In this document: piece after piece, positions 15,263 to 23,597 of the stretch
Numbering within the stretch: the stretch's first letter is position 1
How the letters are laid out: the number at the start of each line of letters is the position of its first letter
Assembly: GCF_037572415.1 (NCBI RefSeq)
Contig: NZ_JBBHLB010000004.1
Coordinates: 256,791-320,790, forward strand
DNA from: Flavonifractor porci
Lineage (GTDB): Bacteria > Bacillota > Clostridia > Oscillospirales > Oscillospiraceae
Direction of reading: 5' to 3'
DNA: 64,000 nucleotides
Notes under the pieces: generated by a model
Database searches by the model: none
Told to the model about the DNA's origin: nothing
The model's input: only the letters and a program-made list of their open reading frames with translations
Program-made: the position numbers and the translations under genes

Positions 15263-16982
15263 ATGAGAAGCAGTCCTTTGTCGCAGACTGAAGATAACCC
15301 TCCACGGCGGAGGCGGTGGACAGACCCATGGCCTCCTGAGTGACCTGGGCTGCCTGGGCGGCGTACCAGTGGTGGATCTGGGCGCGGGTTGCCAGCACGG
15401 CGGAGGAGCTGACGGAGAACTCATCCAGGCCCCAGGTCATGAGCAGGGGAATGAGCCGGGGATCGGCGGCGGCTTCGCCGCACATACCTACCGGAATGCC
15501 GGCTTCCTTGGCGGAGGTGATCACGCTGCGGATGGAGCGGAGCACAGCGGGGTGGAAGGTGGTGTACAGATTTTCCACCTGGGCGTTGCCACGGTCTACC
15601 GCCATGGTGTACTGGGTCAGGTCGTTGGTGCCAATGGAGAAGAAGTCGCACTCCCGAGCCAGCAGGTCGGCAATAAGGGCGGCGGCAGGAGTCTCCACCA
15701 TGATGCCCAGGGGGATGTCCTTGTGGTAGGGCAGCCCCTCAGCCTCCAGCTCGGCCTTACAGGCCTCCAGCAGAGCCCGGGCGCCGCGGATCTCCTCCAG
15801 AGAGGTGACCAGGGGCAGCATGATCTTGATGTTCTTCTCCTCGGCGCCTGCCCGGAGCAGGGCCCGGAGCTGTACCTTGTACAGGTCGGGGTTGTCCAGG
15901 CAGTAGCGGATGGCCCGGTGGCCCAGGAAGGGGTTGTCCTCGTAAGCCATGCCCAGGTACTCCACAGCCTTGTCGCCGCCTACATCCAGGGTGCGGATGA
16001 TGACCTCCTTGCCCGCCATGATGCGGGAGACAGCCAGGTAGGCCTCATACTGCTCGGTCTCGGTGGGCACGCTGGTCCGGTCCATGAACAGGAACTCAGT
16101 GCGGAACAGGCCGATGCCCTCGGCCCCTGCCTCAGCGGCGGCGCCGGCCTCTGTGGGGGAGCCGATGTTGGCGTACAGGGCGTAGCGTTTGCCCTCAGCA
16201 TCCACGGTCTCCCGGCCCCGATAGACGGCCAGCAGGGCCTTTCTGCGGAGAAACTCCTCCTGCTTGGCCAGATACTCGGCCAAAGTGCGCTGGTCCGGGT
16301 TGACCATAGCGGTCCCCTCGCTGCCGTCCACAATGACGCTGTCCCCGTCCTTCAGCTGCTCCATGGCCCGGGGCACACTGAGTACGGCGGGAAGTTCCAG
16401 CGCTCGGGCCAGGATAGCGGAGTGGCTGGTACGGCCTCCGACTTCGGTAAGGATGGCGGCAACGTGTTCCCTGTCCAGCCCCACCGTCATGGAGGGCGTC
16501 AGGTCGTTGGCCACCAGCACGCTGCCTGCGGGCAGATGGCTCACATCCACGCCGGTGACCCCCAGCAGGATGGCAAGCATCCGGCTGCGGATATCACGCA
16601 CGTCGGTGGCTCGCTGGCGCATGAGCTCGTCGTCCACCCCGGCGAACATCTCGGCGTACATGGTGCACACCTGATCCACCGCCGCCTCGGCGCACTGGCC
16701 GGCGTCAATGACTTCCCCCATCTGGCTCTGCATGAAGGGGTCGCCCAGCATCATGATCTGGCCGGTGAGGATCTCGGATTCCTTTTCTCCCACCTGGGCC
16801 CGAATGTGGTCGGCCATGGCGGTGGTTTTTTCGTTGAACTGTGTGATAGCGGCCTGGAGCCGTTCCTTCTCTACCTCTTTGCCGCCGTATTTCACAGCGG
16901 AGTAATCCAGACTCTGCTCCCGGACGCAGACGGCTTTGCCGATGCCGATTCCGTCTGAAGCGGCGATGCCCCGTAAGATCAT
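15261..16982 (-). CDS. ptsI: PTS enzyme I (phosphoenolpyruvate-protein phosphotransferase)
   Basis: A 573-residue enzyme I, the usual length. It takes phosphate from PEP onto its own His and passes it to HPr. The phospho-His loop is GGRTSHSAILARALELPAV near residue 189; the C-terminal PEP-binding barrel shows LFRTEFLFMDR, DVGGDKAVEYLG, NDLTQYTMAVDRGN and GMCGEAAADP with the catalytic Cys. AGGAGG lies 10 bases before the ATG. It is the last gene of the fru-pts operon, 40 bases after ptsH. Confidence 0.98.
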   Translation of the reverse strand: MILRGIAASDGIGIGKAVCVREQSLDYSAVKYGGKEVEKERLQAAITQFNEKTTAMADHIRAQVGEKESEILTGQIMMLGDPFMQSQMGEVIDAGQCAEAAVDQVCTMYAEMFAGVDDELMRQRATDVRDIRSRMLAILLGVTGVDVSHLPAGSVLVANDLTPSMTVGLDREHVAAILTEVGGRTSHSAILARALELPAVLSVPRAMEQLKDGDSVIVDGSEGTAMVNPDQRTLAEYLAKQEEFLRRKALLAVYRGRETVDAEGKRYALYANIGSPTEAGAAAEAGAEGIGLFRTEFLFMDRTSVPTETEQYEAYLAVSRIMAGKEVIIRTLDVGGDKAVEYLGMAYEDNPFLGHRAIRYCLDNPDLYKVQLRALLRAGAEEKNIKIMLPLVTSLEEIRGARALLEACKAELEAEGLPYHKDIPLGIMVETPAAALIADLLARECDFFSIGTNDLTQYTMAVDRGNAQVENLYTTFHPAVLRSIRSVITSAKEAGIPVGMCGEAAADPRLIPLLMTWGLDEFSVSSSAVLATRAQIHHWYAAQAAQVTQEAMGLSTASAVEGYLQSATKDCFS

Positions 16983-17022
16983 AGCGGTTTCCTCCTATTT
17001 ATCGGTTCGGGGGTCTGAGCGA

Positions 17023-17286
17023 TCACTCGCCCAGACCGGATTCCACCAGCTCCACGGCGGCCTTCAGGGCGTCGGCCTCCTGCTCGCCGCTGCACTGGAT
17101 CTCGATCTCGCTGCCCTGCTTGATGCAGGCGGCCATCAAGTGCATGATGCTCTTGGCGTTGATTTCCTTGCCGTTGAAAACGATGGTAACATCGCTCTTG
17201 TACTTGGCCATGGTGTTGACAAAGAGTTGGGCAGGACGCATATGCATACCCTGAGGATTGATGATTTTGGTCTTGGCGATAACCAT
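17023..17286 (-). CDS. ptsH: Phosphocarrier protein HPr
   Basis: An 87-residue HPr. The PEP-dependent site is in PQGMHMRPAQLF (His-15 region; the common family form is GLHARPA), and the regulatory Ser is present in KSIMHLMAA at the Ser-46 position, matching the HPr kinase at the left edge. Two Met replace more usual residues next to His-15, a mild variation. It lies between fruA and ptsI on the minus strand and supplies phosphate to FruA. GGAAGG precedes the start. Confidence 0.96.
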   Translation of the reverse strand: MVIAKTKIINPQGMHMRPAQLFVNTMAKYKSDVTIVFNGKEINAKSIMHLMAACIKQGSEIEIQCSGEQEADALKAAVELVESGLGE

Positions 17287-17341
17287 AATGATACTTCCTT
17301 TCTGAGTTCGATCAAGTATTGTGTGTAGGATATACGTTTTA

Positions 17342-19261
17342 TTAGATCTTTTTCTTTTTCAGCAGGCCCAGCAGGATCATACCCACCAGAGAACCTGCGG
17401 CCAGGGCAATGACATAGCCCAGTACATTGGTCATGACGGGGAAGACGAAGATGCCGCCGTGAGGGGCGGGGAGGGCGCAGCCGAAGGCCATGGACAGAGC
17501 GCCGGCCACGCCGGAGCCCACGATGCAGGCGGGCAGGACACGGAGAGGATCGCCGGCGGCAAAGGGGATGGCGCCCTCGGTAATGAAACACAGGCCCATG
17601 ATGTAATTGACTACGCCCGACTTGCGTTCATCCTCGGTGAAGCGGTTGCGGAAGAAGCTGGTGGCCAGCGCAATGGCGATGGGGGGCACCATACCGCCAA
17701 TCATGACGGCGGCCATGATGTCGGAACCCTGCCCGGCGGCCATGGTGGCCAGAGTGGAGGTTCCAAACACGTAGGCGGCTTTGTTGAAGGGACCGCCCAT
17801 ATCCACGGCCATCATACCGGCCAGCACGATGCCGAGAACGATCTTGCTGCCCTCGCCCATGGCCTCCAGGCCGGAGTAAAGGGCGGTGTTGATGGCGCCC
17901 ACAATGGGATTGATGAGGCACATAAACAGGCCGATGATGAGAAGCCCCACCACGGGGTAGATCAGGATGGGTTTGAGGCCCTCCAGTGCCCGGGGCAGCT
18001 TGTCGCAGATCTTCCGCATACCCAGCATCAGGTAGCCGCCAGCGAAACCGGCGATGAGAGCGCCCAGGAAACCGGCAGAGACAGCGGTACCGGAGGGGGA
18101 GGCGAAGGTGGCGCCGGACACGGCCAGCGCGCCGCCTACAAAGCCCACCATCAGACCGGGCCGGTCGGCAATGGACATGGCGATGTAGCCGGCCAGGATG
18201 GGCAGCATAAAGTTGAAGGCTACACCGCCGATGTTTTTGAACCAGGCGGCAATGGGGGTGTTGGTGCCGAAATTGGCATAGTCAATGGAGGCGTCGTCCA
18301 GCAGGAAGGCCAGAGCGATGAGGATGCCGCCGCCGATGACGAAGGGGAGCATATGGCTGACGCCGTTCATCAGCTGCTTGTACAGCTTTCGGCCGATGCT
18401 TTCGTTGGAGGTCTCCTGCACCACCTGACCGGCGTGATGGTAGATGGGGGCGCTGGGGGCCTGACGAATGAGTTCCTCGGGTTTATGGATGCCGTCAGAG
18501 ACCGGGACCCTCAGCACCGGTTTGCCGTCAAACCGGGCCAGATCGACCTCTTTGTCAGCGGCGATGATAATGCCGTCACAGGCATCGATCTCCTTCCGTG
18601 TCAGGATGTTTTTGGCGCCGCCGGAACCCTGGGTCTCAATTTTAACGGAAATGCCCAGTTCCTTGCCCTTTTTCTCCAGAGCCTCGGCGGCCATGTAGGT
18701 GTGGGCAATGCCGGTGGGGCAGGCGGTGACTGCCAGGATACGGGGACCAGCGGCAGGACTCTCGACAGTGGATGCAGGAGATTCTGCGGGGGCTTCCTCG
18801 GGGAATTTGGCGGCCTCGTACTTATCGATGACATCCATAAAGGTTTTGGCATCGGAGGCTGCCCGCAGTTCGCTGATGAAGTTGAAATCCATCAGCAGCA
18901 CCATCAGGTGGGACAGGATCTCCAGGTGCAGATCCCCATCCATGGGGGCGGCGATCATGAAGAAGAGGTCAGAGGGCTGGCCGTCCATAGCGCCGTAATC
19001 CACGCCTTCTTTCAGAATGCACGCGGCAAGACTGGGGGATTTGACGCAGGCGCTTTTGGCGTGGGGGACGGCGATCCCCATCTCAATGGCTGTGCTGGTC
19101 TGAGATTCCCGGGCCAGGATAGCCTGCTTATAGGCTTCCCGGCCAGTGAGACAGCCGCTCTTGTTTTGCAGGTCCACCAACAGATCGATGGCGGCCTCCT
19201 TATCGGTGGCGGCGGCGCCCAGCGCGATTTTTGCCGGGCTCAGCAGATCGACAATGCGCAT
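17342..19261 (-). CDS. fruA: PTS fructose transporter, EIIABC fusion
   Basis: A 639-residue fused permease, order A-B-C. EIIA (about 1-150) has the phospho-His in IAVPHAKSACV; EIIB (about 170-270) has the phospho-Cys in AVTACPTGIAHTYMAAEAL; EIIC (about 290-639) has eight or more membrane segments and the family stretch GFLGALIAGFAGGYL. It imports fructose and phosphorylates it to fructose-1-phosphate, the substrate of the fruK product upstream in the operon. GGAGTTT lies before the ATG. Gap to fruK is 21 bases. Confidence 0.96.
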   Translation of the reverse strand: MRIVDLLSPAKIALGAAATDKEAAIDLLVDLQNKSGCLTGREAYKQAILARESQTSTAIEMGIAVPHAKSACVKSPSLAACILKEGVDYGAMDGQPSDLFFMIAAPMDGDLHLEILSHLMVLLMDFNFISELRAASDAKTFMDVIDKYEAAKFPEEAPAESPASTVESPAAGPRILAVTACPTGIAHTYMAAEALEKKGKELGISVKIETQGSGGAKNILTRKEIDACDGIIIAADKEVDLARFDGKPVLRVPVSDGIHKPEELIRQAPSAPIYHHAGQVVQETSNESIGRKLYKQLMNGVSHMLPFVIGGGILIALAFLLDDASIDYANFGTNTPIAAWFKNIGGVAFNFMLPILAGYIAMSIADRPGLMVGFVGGALAVSGATFASPSGTAVSAGFLGALIAGFAGGYLMLGMRKICDKLPRALEGLKPILIYPVVGLLIIGLFMCLINPIVGAINTALYSGLEAMGEGSKIVLGIVLAGMMAVDMGGPFNKAAYVFGTSTLATMAAGQGSDIMAAVMIGGMVPPIAIALATSFFRNRFTEDERKSGVVNYIMGLCFITEGAIPFAAGDPLRVLPACIVGSGVAGALSMAFGCALPAPHGGIFVFPVMTNVLGYVIALAAGSLVGMILLGLLKKKKI

Positions 19262-19282
19262 GGTAGGAAACTCCTTTCTGAA

Positions 19283-20185
19283 TTAGAAGGTATGGATCAG
19301 TGCCATGATTTCTTCTTTCGTGGCCAGTCCGTCAGCAAAGGCGGTAGCGGAACCGGCGGCGGCGCCCAGGCGCTGGGCGTAGGCGTAGTCGCCTCTCTCC
19401 AGCCAACCAGCCAGGAAACCGGCCACCATGGAGTCGCCGGCACCTACCGAGTTGCGGACGATGCCCTTGGGTACGCCCAGCCGGTGGCAGCCGCCTCGCT
19501 CGTCCAGCAGCAGGGAACCCTCCCCGGCCATAGAGACCAGTACGTTGCGGGCGCCCCTGGCCTGCAGCTCTACGGCACAGGACCAGATGTCCTCATCGCT
19601 TTCCAGGGTACGGCCAAACAGCTCGCCCAGTTCCAGATCGTTGGGTTTGATGAGGAAGGGATGATAGGGGAGGGCGCTGCATAGCAGATCCCGGGTGGTA
19701 TCTACCACAAACTGGATGCCCCGATCCTCCAGACGGGCCAGGATCTGTTCATATACATCGTGAGACAAAGCAGCGGGTACAGAACCGGAGATCACCAGAA
19801 AGTCTCCGGCCTCCAGCCGGTCCAGCTTGTTCTGAAGGGCCCGTAGGGCGACTGGACCCACGGTGGGACCCTGGCCGTTGATTTCAGTCTCATCGCCGCC
19901 CTTAACCTTGACGTTGATGCGGGTCAGTCCATCGGGGAGCCAGATAAAATCGGTGCGGATTCCGCGGCTCCGCAGGCCCTCCTCCAGCGCCCGGCCGGTG
20001 AATCCGGCCAGAAAGCCCAGTGCTACATTTTCTACACCCAGCGCGGACAAAACAGTGGATACGTTGATGCCCTTGCCGCCATACTGGATTTCCTCGCTCT
20101 GGGTGCGGTTGATCTGGCCGGGACGCAGAGCATCCATCCAAACCACATAATCCAGGGCGGGATTAAAGGTTACTGTGTAGATCAT
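19283..20185 (-). CDS. fruK: 1-phosphofructokinase
   Basis: A 300-residue PfkB-family kinase that converts fructose-1-phosphate to fructose-1,6-bisphosphate. It opens MIYTVTFNPALDYVVWMD, has the substrate motif YGGKGINVSTVLSALG, and the PfkB signature with the catalytic Asp in VGAGDSMVAGFLAGWL near residue 250. The start overlaps the stop of fruR by 4 bases, so the two are translationally coupled. Part of the fruR-K-A-ptsH-ptsI operon. Confidence 0.95.
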   Translation of the reverse strand: MIYTVTFNPALDYVVWMDALRPGQINRTQSEEIQYGGKGINVSTVLSALGVENVALGFLAGFTGRALEEGLRSRGIRTDFIWLPDGLTRINVKVKGGDETEINGQGPTVGPVALRALQNKLDRLEAGDFLVISGSVPAALSHDVYEQILARLEDRGIQFVVDTTRDLLCSALPYHPFLIKPNDLELGELFGRTLESDEDIWSCAVELQARGARNVLVSMAGEGSLLLDERGGCHRLGVPKGIVRNSVGAGDSMVAGFLAGWLERGDYAYAQRLGAAAGSATAFADGLATKEEIMALIHTF

Positions 20186-20931
20186 ACGGATACCTCCTTG
20201 ATGACCGTGTGCTCCAGATAACTGGGGTCGGAGAGATGCTCGGTAATAATAGTGGCCTTCTCCAGCGGCAGCACGGTCACGGTGGATACCAATTCAAATT
20301 TGCTGCTGTCGGCCAGCACAAAGGTGAGGTAGGACTGCTCAGCGGCTTTGGTCTTAATGGCCGCCTCCTCCGGGTCTGGGGTGGTGAAACCCTGGCGGAT
20401 GGTGATGCCGTTGATACCCAGGAAAGCTTTGGTGAAGTTATACTTGCCGAGCTCCTCCAGTGCGCCGGTACCTACTACAGCCCAAGTGCCAGGCTTGAGG
20501 TAGCCGCCCAGCACGTAACCACGCAGTCCCAGCTCCATCAGCCGCTGGGCGCAGGCGATACCGTTGGTGACAAAGGTAGCACGGGAGCCCTTTAAGTACT
20601 CCACCATCCGTACCGTGGTGGTACCTGCGTCCAGATATACCACATCATCGTCATTGATGAGTCCGGCAGCGTAGTGGGCAATGGAGTCCTTTTCGTCCCG
20701 ATGAAGCAGGGATTTGGTGGTTACGTCAGGCTCCTCACCCTGAAAGGTGCTGTCGGTCAGAACCGCTCCGCCGTGCACTTTGTTCAGCCTGCCCTGTCGG
20801 GCCAGGATGGTCAAGTCCCGCCGGATGGTGGCTTCAGAGGCGCCGGTGAGTTCGCACAGATGGGTTACACTGGCTGCCCGACTGTTGGTCAGTTCCTGCA
20901 GGATGGTTTCGAAACGCTGCTCTGCCAACAT
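20182..20931 (-). CDS. fruR: DeoR-family transcriptional regulator of the fructose operon
   Basis: A 249-residue DeoR-type repressor. The N-terminal HTH is plain (RFETILQELTNSRAASVTHLCELTGASEATIRRDLTIL, shown here in outline), followed by the sugar-phosphate sensor domain with YLDAGTTTVRMVEYLKG and the FLGINGITIRQGFTTPDPEEAAIK stretch. As first gene of the fru operon it very likely represses it and responds to fructose-1-phosphate. Repeats overlapping the operon promoter (20959-21025) are its probable sites. GGAGAGG lies before the ATG. Confidence 0.9.
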   Translation of the reverse strand: MLAEQRFETILQELTNSRAASVTHLCELTGASEATIRRDLTILARQGRLNKVHGGAVLTDSTFQGEEPDVTTKSLLHRDEKDSIAHYAAGLINDDDVVYLDAGTTTVRMVEYLKGSRATFVTNGIACAQRLMELGLRGYVLGGYLKPGTWAVVGTGALEELGKYNFTKAFLGINGITIRQGFTTPDPEEAAIKTKAAEQSYLTFVLADSSKFELVSTVTVLPLEKATIITEHLSDPSYLEHTVIKEVSV

Positions 20932-20958
20932 GGAGGACCTCTCCTTTCTGCTTTGTTT

Positions 20959-21025
20959 TGATTGAAAATGACTGATCTTTTTTGCAACTCAAATATAGCA
21001 CCAATATCAATCACAGTCAATCACA
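20959..21025 (-). promoter_or_regulatory. fru operon promoter with repeated operator half-sites
   Basis: On the minus strand TTGACT (21015-21020) and TATATT (20992-20997) are 17 bases apart. TGTGATTGA occurs twice, at 21007-21015 and 21017-21025, exactly 10 bases apart and spanning the -35, and an inverted TCAATCA lies downstream at 20959-20965. Likely FruR sites. Confidence 0.7.
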
Positions 21026-21046
21026 AACAGTCAAGTCCGCGCACAA

Positions 21047-21078
21047 AAAAGCAGACTGCTTTTTGGACAGTCTGACGA
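21047..21078 (-). terminator. Minus-strand terminator upstream of the fru promoter
   Basis: CAGACTG/CAGTCTG stem followed on the minus strand by six T. It insulates the fru promoter from the small gene upstream. Confidence 0.7.
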
Positions 21079-21156
21079 ACTACCATGGGGAGGTTTTGGA
21101 AAAATCCGGTGAAAAAAGAAAGTACAAAATATGAAATACGCAAAAACGATCAAAAA

Positions 21157-21187
21157 AGTGCGCCGGTGGCCAAAGCACACCGGCGCA
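21157..21187 (-). terminator. Terminator after the small membrane protein gene
   Basis: CGCCGGTG/CACCGGCG stem; minus strand continues into CACTTTTTTG. Confidence 0.8.
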
Positions 21188-21192
21188 TGATT

Positions 21193-21375
21193 TTACTGGA
21201 GCAGCCCCGTGATTATGGTTGCGATTCCAGCAACCAGAAAAACGGCTCCGCCTATTTTTGTGGTGATACTGGAACGCATCCTTCGAAAAACAGTCTTAAG
21301 CTTTTCAAAGGGGATCAATAGGAAAATCAGGCCGAGAATGAGGAACAGTGCACCCAGGGAGAAGTAGACCGACAT
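21193..21375 (-). CDS. Small membrane protein, two predicted helices
   Basis: A 60-residue protein from the ATG at 21375 (a GTG at 21387 is in frame but has no ribosome site; GGTGGG lies 8 bases before the ATG). It has two hydrophobic segments (FSLGALFLILGLIFLLIPF and GGAVFLVAGIATIITGLL) joined by a basic loop KLKTVFRRMRSSITTK. No recognised family. It has its own terminator and is transcribed away from the second Crp/Fnr gene, so it could be a small stress or envelope protein, but no function can be assigned. Confidence 0.6.
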   Translation of the reverse strand: MSVYFSLGALFLILGLIFLLIPFEKLKTVFRRMRSSITTKIGGAVFLVAGIATIITGLLQ

Positions 21376-21444
21376 GGTTTCACCCACCGTTTCTTATGTA
21401 GTAGTTCCATCTTACCAGTTCTGTACGGCTATTGCAAGAGTTCC

Positions 21445-21473
21445 TTGTATTTCGGGGAGACATCTGGTAGGAT
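21445..21473 (+). promoter_or_regulatory. Promoter of second Crp/Fnr gene
   Basis: TTGTAT, 17-base spacer, TAGGAT. Confidence 0.55.
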
Positions 21474-21520
21474 AACAGAGAAATAGGACAAGGAGCCGAG
21501 AACTTCAATGGAGGGCATCC

Positions 21521-22201
21521 ATGCGGGAATATGAGGGAGCGCTGCGTCGGACGGCGCTGTTTCGGGGAATGGAAGAGGAGGAGCTGTTTGCCCTGCTGGA
21601 CTGTATGGGCGGGGGTGTGCGGCGGTATCCGCGGGGGACTGCGGTGCTTCGAGCGGGAGATCCTGCGACCCATTTGGGTGTGGTACTGGCGGGGCAGGTG
21701 CAGGTAAGCCGCATCCGATCTGATGGGCAGCGGATCGTGATGGGAGAGATGGGACCGGGGCGGCTTTTTGCAGAATCCTATGCTTGTGCCGGAGCCGAGA
21801 ACCTTCCGGTTACCGTTACCGCAATGGCGGATACGGCGGTGCTGCTGCTGGACTGCCGGCGGCTGTCCATGCCCTGTGCCGCTGCCTGTGGAGCCCATGG
21901 AAAGCTGATTCATAATCTGTTGTGGGTGTTGGCTGAGAAGAATCTGTTTCTTACCGGAAAGCTGGACCACCTCTCTGGCCGTACCATTCGGGAGCGGCTG
22001 CTCTCCTATCTGGAGGAGGAGGCAGCCCGCACCGGTCGGGCTACGGTGGTGGTTCCCTTTGACCGCCAGAGTTTGGCAGACTACCTCTGCGTGGATCGCA
22101 GCGCACTGTCCCGCACCATCGGCCAGCTGCAAAAGGAAGGGGTGCTGGAGGCCGACCGCCGGCGATTCCACCTGAAGGTTCTGCCGGAGTCTATGGAATA
22201 A
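21521..22201 (+). CDS. Second Crp/Fnr-family regulator
   Basis: A 226-residue paralogue of the regulator at 7578-8258, same length and layout: sensor barrel (about 15-120), long dimer helix, winged HTH with DRQSLADYLCVDRSALSRTIGQL near residues 175-196. The recognition helix is close to its paralogue (DYLxVxRSALS), so the two may bind similar palindromes. Cys residues occur in CAAACGAHG near the same place as CSHTCAHH in the other, a possible shared ligand site. No divergent target gene is evident; the divergent small membrane protein is 145 bases away. GGAGGG precedes the ATG and a perfect terminator follows. Confidence 0.86.
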   Translation: MREYEGALRRTALFRGMEEEELFALLDCMGGGVRRYPRGTAVLRAGDPATHLGVVLAGQVQVSRIRSDGQRIVMGEMGPGRLFAESYACAGAENLPVTVTAMADTAVLLLDCRRLSMPCAAACGAHGKLIHNLLWVLAEKNLFLTGKLDHLSGRTIRERLLSYLEEEAARTGRATVVVPFDRQSLADYLCVDRSALSRTIGQLQKEGVLEADRRRFHLKVLPESME

Positions 22202-22202
22202 C

Positions 22203-22242
22203 AAAAAGCGGGCATACTGCAATGCAGTACGCCCGCTTTTTG
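22203..22242. terminator. Terminator between second Crp/Fnr gene and rpoD
   Basis: AAAAAGCGGGC-TACTGCA pairs with TGCAGTA-GCCCGCTTTTT; T-rich on both strands and between convergent genes. Confidence 0.9.
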
Positions 22243-22250
22243 TTTGTAGA

Positions 22251-23597
22251 TCAGTTCAGGAAGTCCTTCAGCTTCTTGGAGCGGGAAGGATGACGCAGTT
22301 TACGCAGGGCCTTGGCCTCGATCTGACGAATACGCTCACGGGTCACCTTGAACTCCTTGCCGACCTCCTCCAGAGTGCGGGTGCGGCCGTCCTCGATGCC
22401 GAAACGCAGCTTGAGGACCTTCTCCTCGCGTTCGGTGAGGGTGCCCAGCACGGAAACCAGCTGCTCCTTCAGCAGGGTGAAGGAAGCGGCCTCAGAGGGC
22501 TCGGAGGCGTCCTCGTCGGGGATAAAGTCGCCCAGATGGGAGTCTTCCTCCTCGCCGATGGGGGTCTCCAGGGAGACAGGCTCCTGGGCGATCTTCAGGA
22601 TCTCCCGAACCTTATCCACCGGCATATTCATCTCCTCGGAGATCTCCTCGGGGGTGGGATCATGGCCCAGCTCCTGGAGGAGCTGACGGGAGACACGGAT
22701 GACCTTATTGATGGTCTCCACCATATGGACGGGGATACGGATGGTACGGGCCTGGTCGGCGATGGCACGGGTGATGGCCTGCCGGATCCACCAGGTGGCG
22801 TAGGTGGAGAACTTGTAGCCCTTGGTGTAGTCAAACTTCTCCACAGCCTTGATGAGGCCCAGATTACCCTCCTGGATCAGGTCCAGGAAGAGCATGCCAC
22901 GGCCCACATACCGCTTGGCAATGGACACCACCAGACGGAGGTTGGCCTCGGCCAGGCGCTGCTTGGCGGCCTCGCCCCGCTTTACCAGCCGGCGCAGTTC
23001 TTTGATATCATCCTCGGACAGCATGACCTCTTCGCCGGCTTCTTTTGCCCGCTCTATCTCCTCCAGCTGCTCCTTGGCGGCATCGCCGGCGCCCATATCC
23101 TGGGCCAGCTGGACCTCTTCATCGGGGGTGAGCAGGTTGACCTTACCGATCTCCTTCAGGTACATCCGCACCGGATCGTCGATGCCGAAGGAGTCCACCA
23201 GAGTATTGGGGTCTACGATCTCCTCTTCGGGCAGATCTTCGATTTCGTTGAGTTCCTCCAGAGGAGGCATGGTATCGTCAGCCAGCTCGGGCAGATAATC
23301 GTCGCCCACAGTGTCGATGCCCAGGTTCTCCAGGGTATCGTAGATCTTGTCCATCTGCTCGCTTTCCAGGTCCATGTTCTCCAGCACGTCCATCAGTTCG
23401 CTGGAGGAAAGCTTGCCGTTTTTCTTACCCCGCTCGATCAGTTCGGCCAGTTTTTCAGAGCCCTGGACGCCTTCCACCACCTTCATGACCTCAATCTTGC
23501 CCTGCTCCATCTTCTTGGCGTTGTCGCGGGCCAGCTTGGCCTGATCCTCCAGGGTCAGGGTGAGCTCTTTTTTACCGGTGGTCTTCTTTTCACTCAT
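22251..23597 (-). CDS. rpoD: Primary RNA polymerase sigma factor (RpoD/SigA)
   Basis: A 448-residue housekeeping sigma factor. Regions 1.2-4 are all visible: DPVRMYLKEIGKVNLL (1.2), GNLGLIKAVEKFDYTKGYKF and YATWWIRQAITRAIADQ (2.3-2.4), IRIPVHMVETINK (3.0) and region 4.2 LEEVGKEFKVTRERIRQIEAK. The start at 23597 is used instead of an ATG 15 bases upstream because GGAGGA lies 7 bases before it. It overlaps the end of dnaG by 8 bases, the standard dnaG-rpoD operon of Firmicutes. Confidence 0.98.
   Translation of the reverse strand: MSEKKTTGKKELTLTLEDQAKLARDNAKKMEQGKIEVMKVVEGVQGSEKLAELIERGKKNGKLSSSELMDVLENMDLESEQMDKIYDTLENLGIDTVGDDYLPELADDTMPPLEELNEIEDLPEEEIVDPNTLVDSFGIDDPVRMYLKEIGKVNLLTPDEEVQLAQDMGAGDAAKEQLEEIERAKEAGEEVMLSEDDIKELRRLVKRGEAAKQRLAEANLRLVVSIAKRYVGRGMLFLDLIQEGNLGLIKAVEKFDYTKGYKFSTYATWWIRQAITRAIADQARTIRIPVHMVETINKVIRVSRQLLQELGHDPTPEEISEEMNMPVDKVREILKIAQEPVSLETPIGEEEDSHLGDFIPDEDASEPSEAASFTLLKEQLVSVLGTLTEREEKVLKLRFGIEDGRTRTLEEVGKEFKVTRERIRQIEAKALRKLRHPSRSKKLKDFLN

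Noticed and set aside
17321..19684. A 787-codon open frame on the plus strand opposite fruA/fruK
   Set aside because: It is an antisense shadow of well-conserved PTS genes; His/Gly/Gln-rich composition without domains, typical of GC-rich antisense frames.
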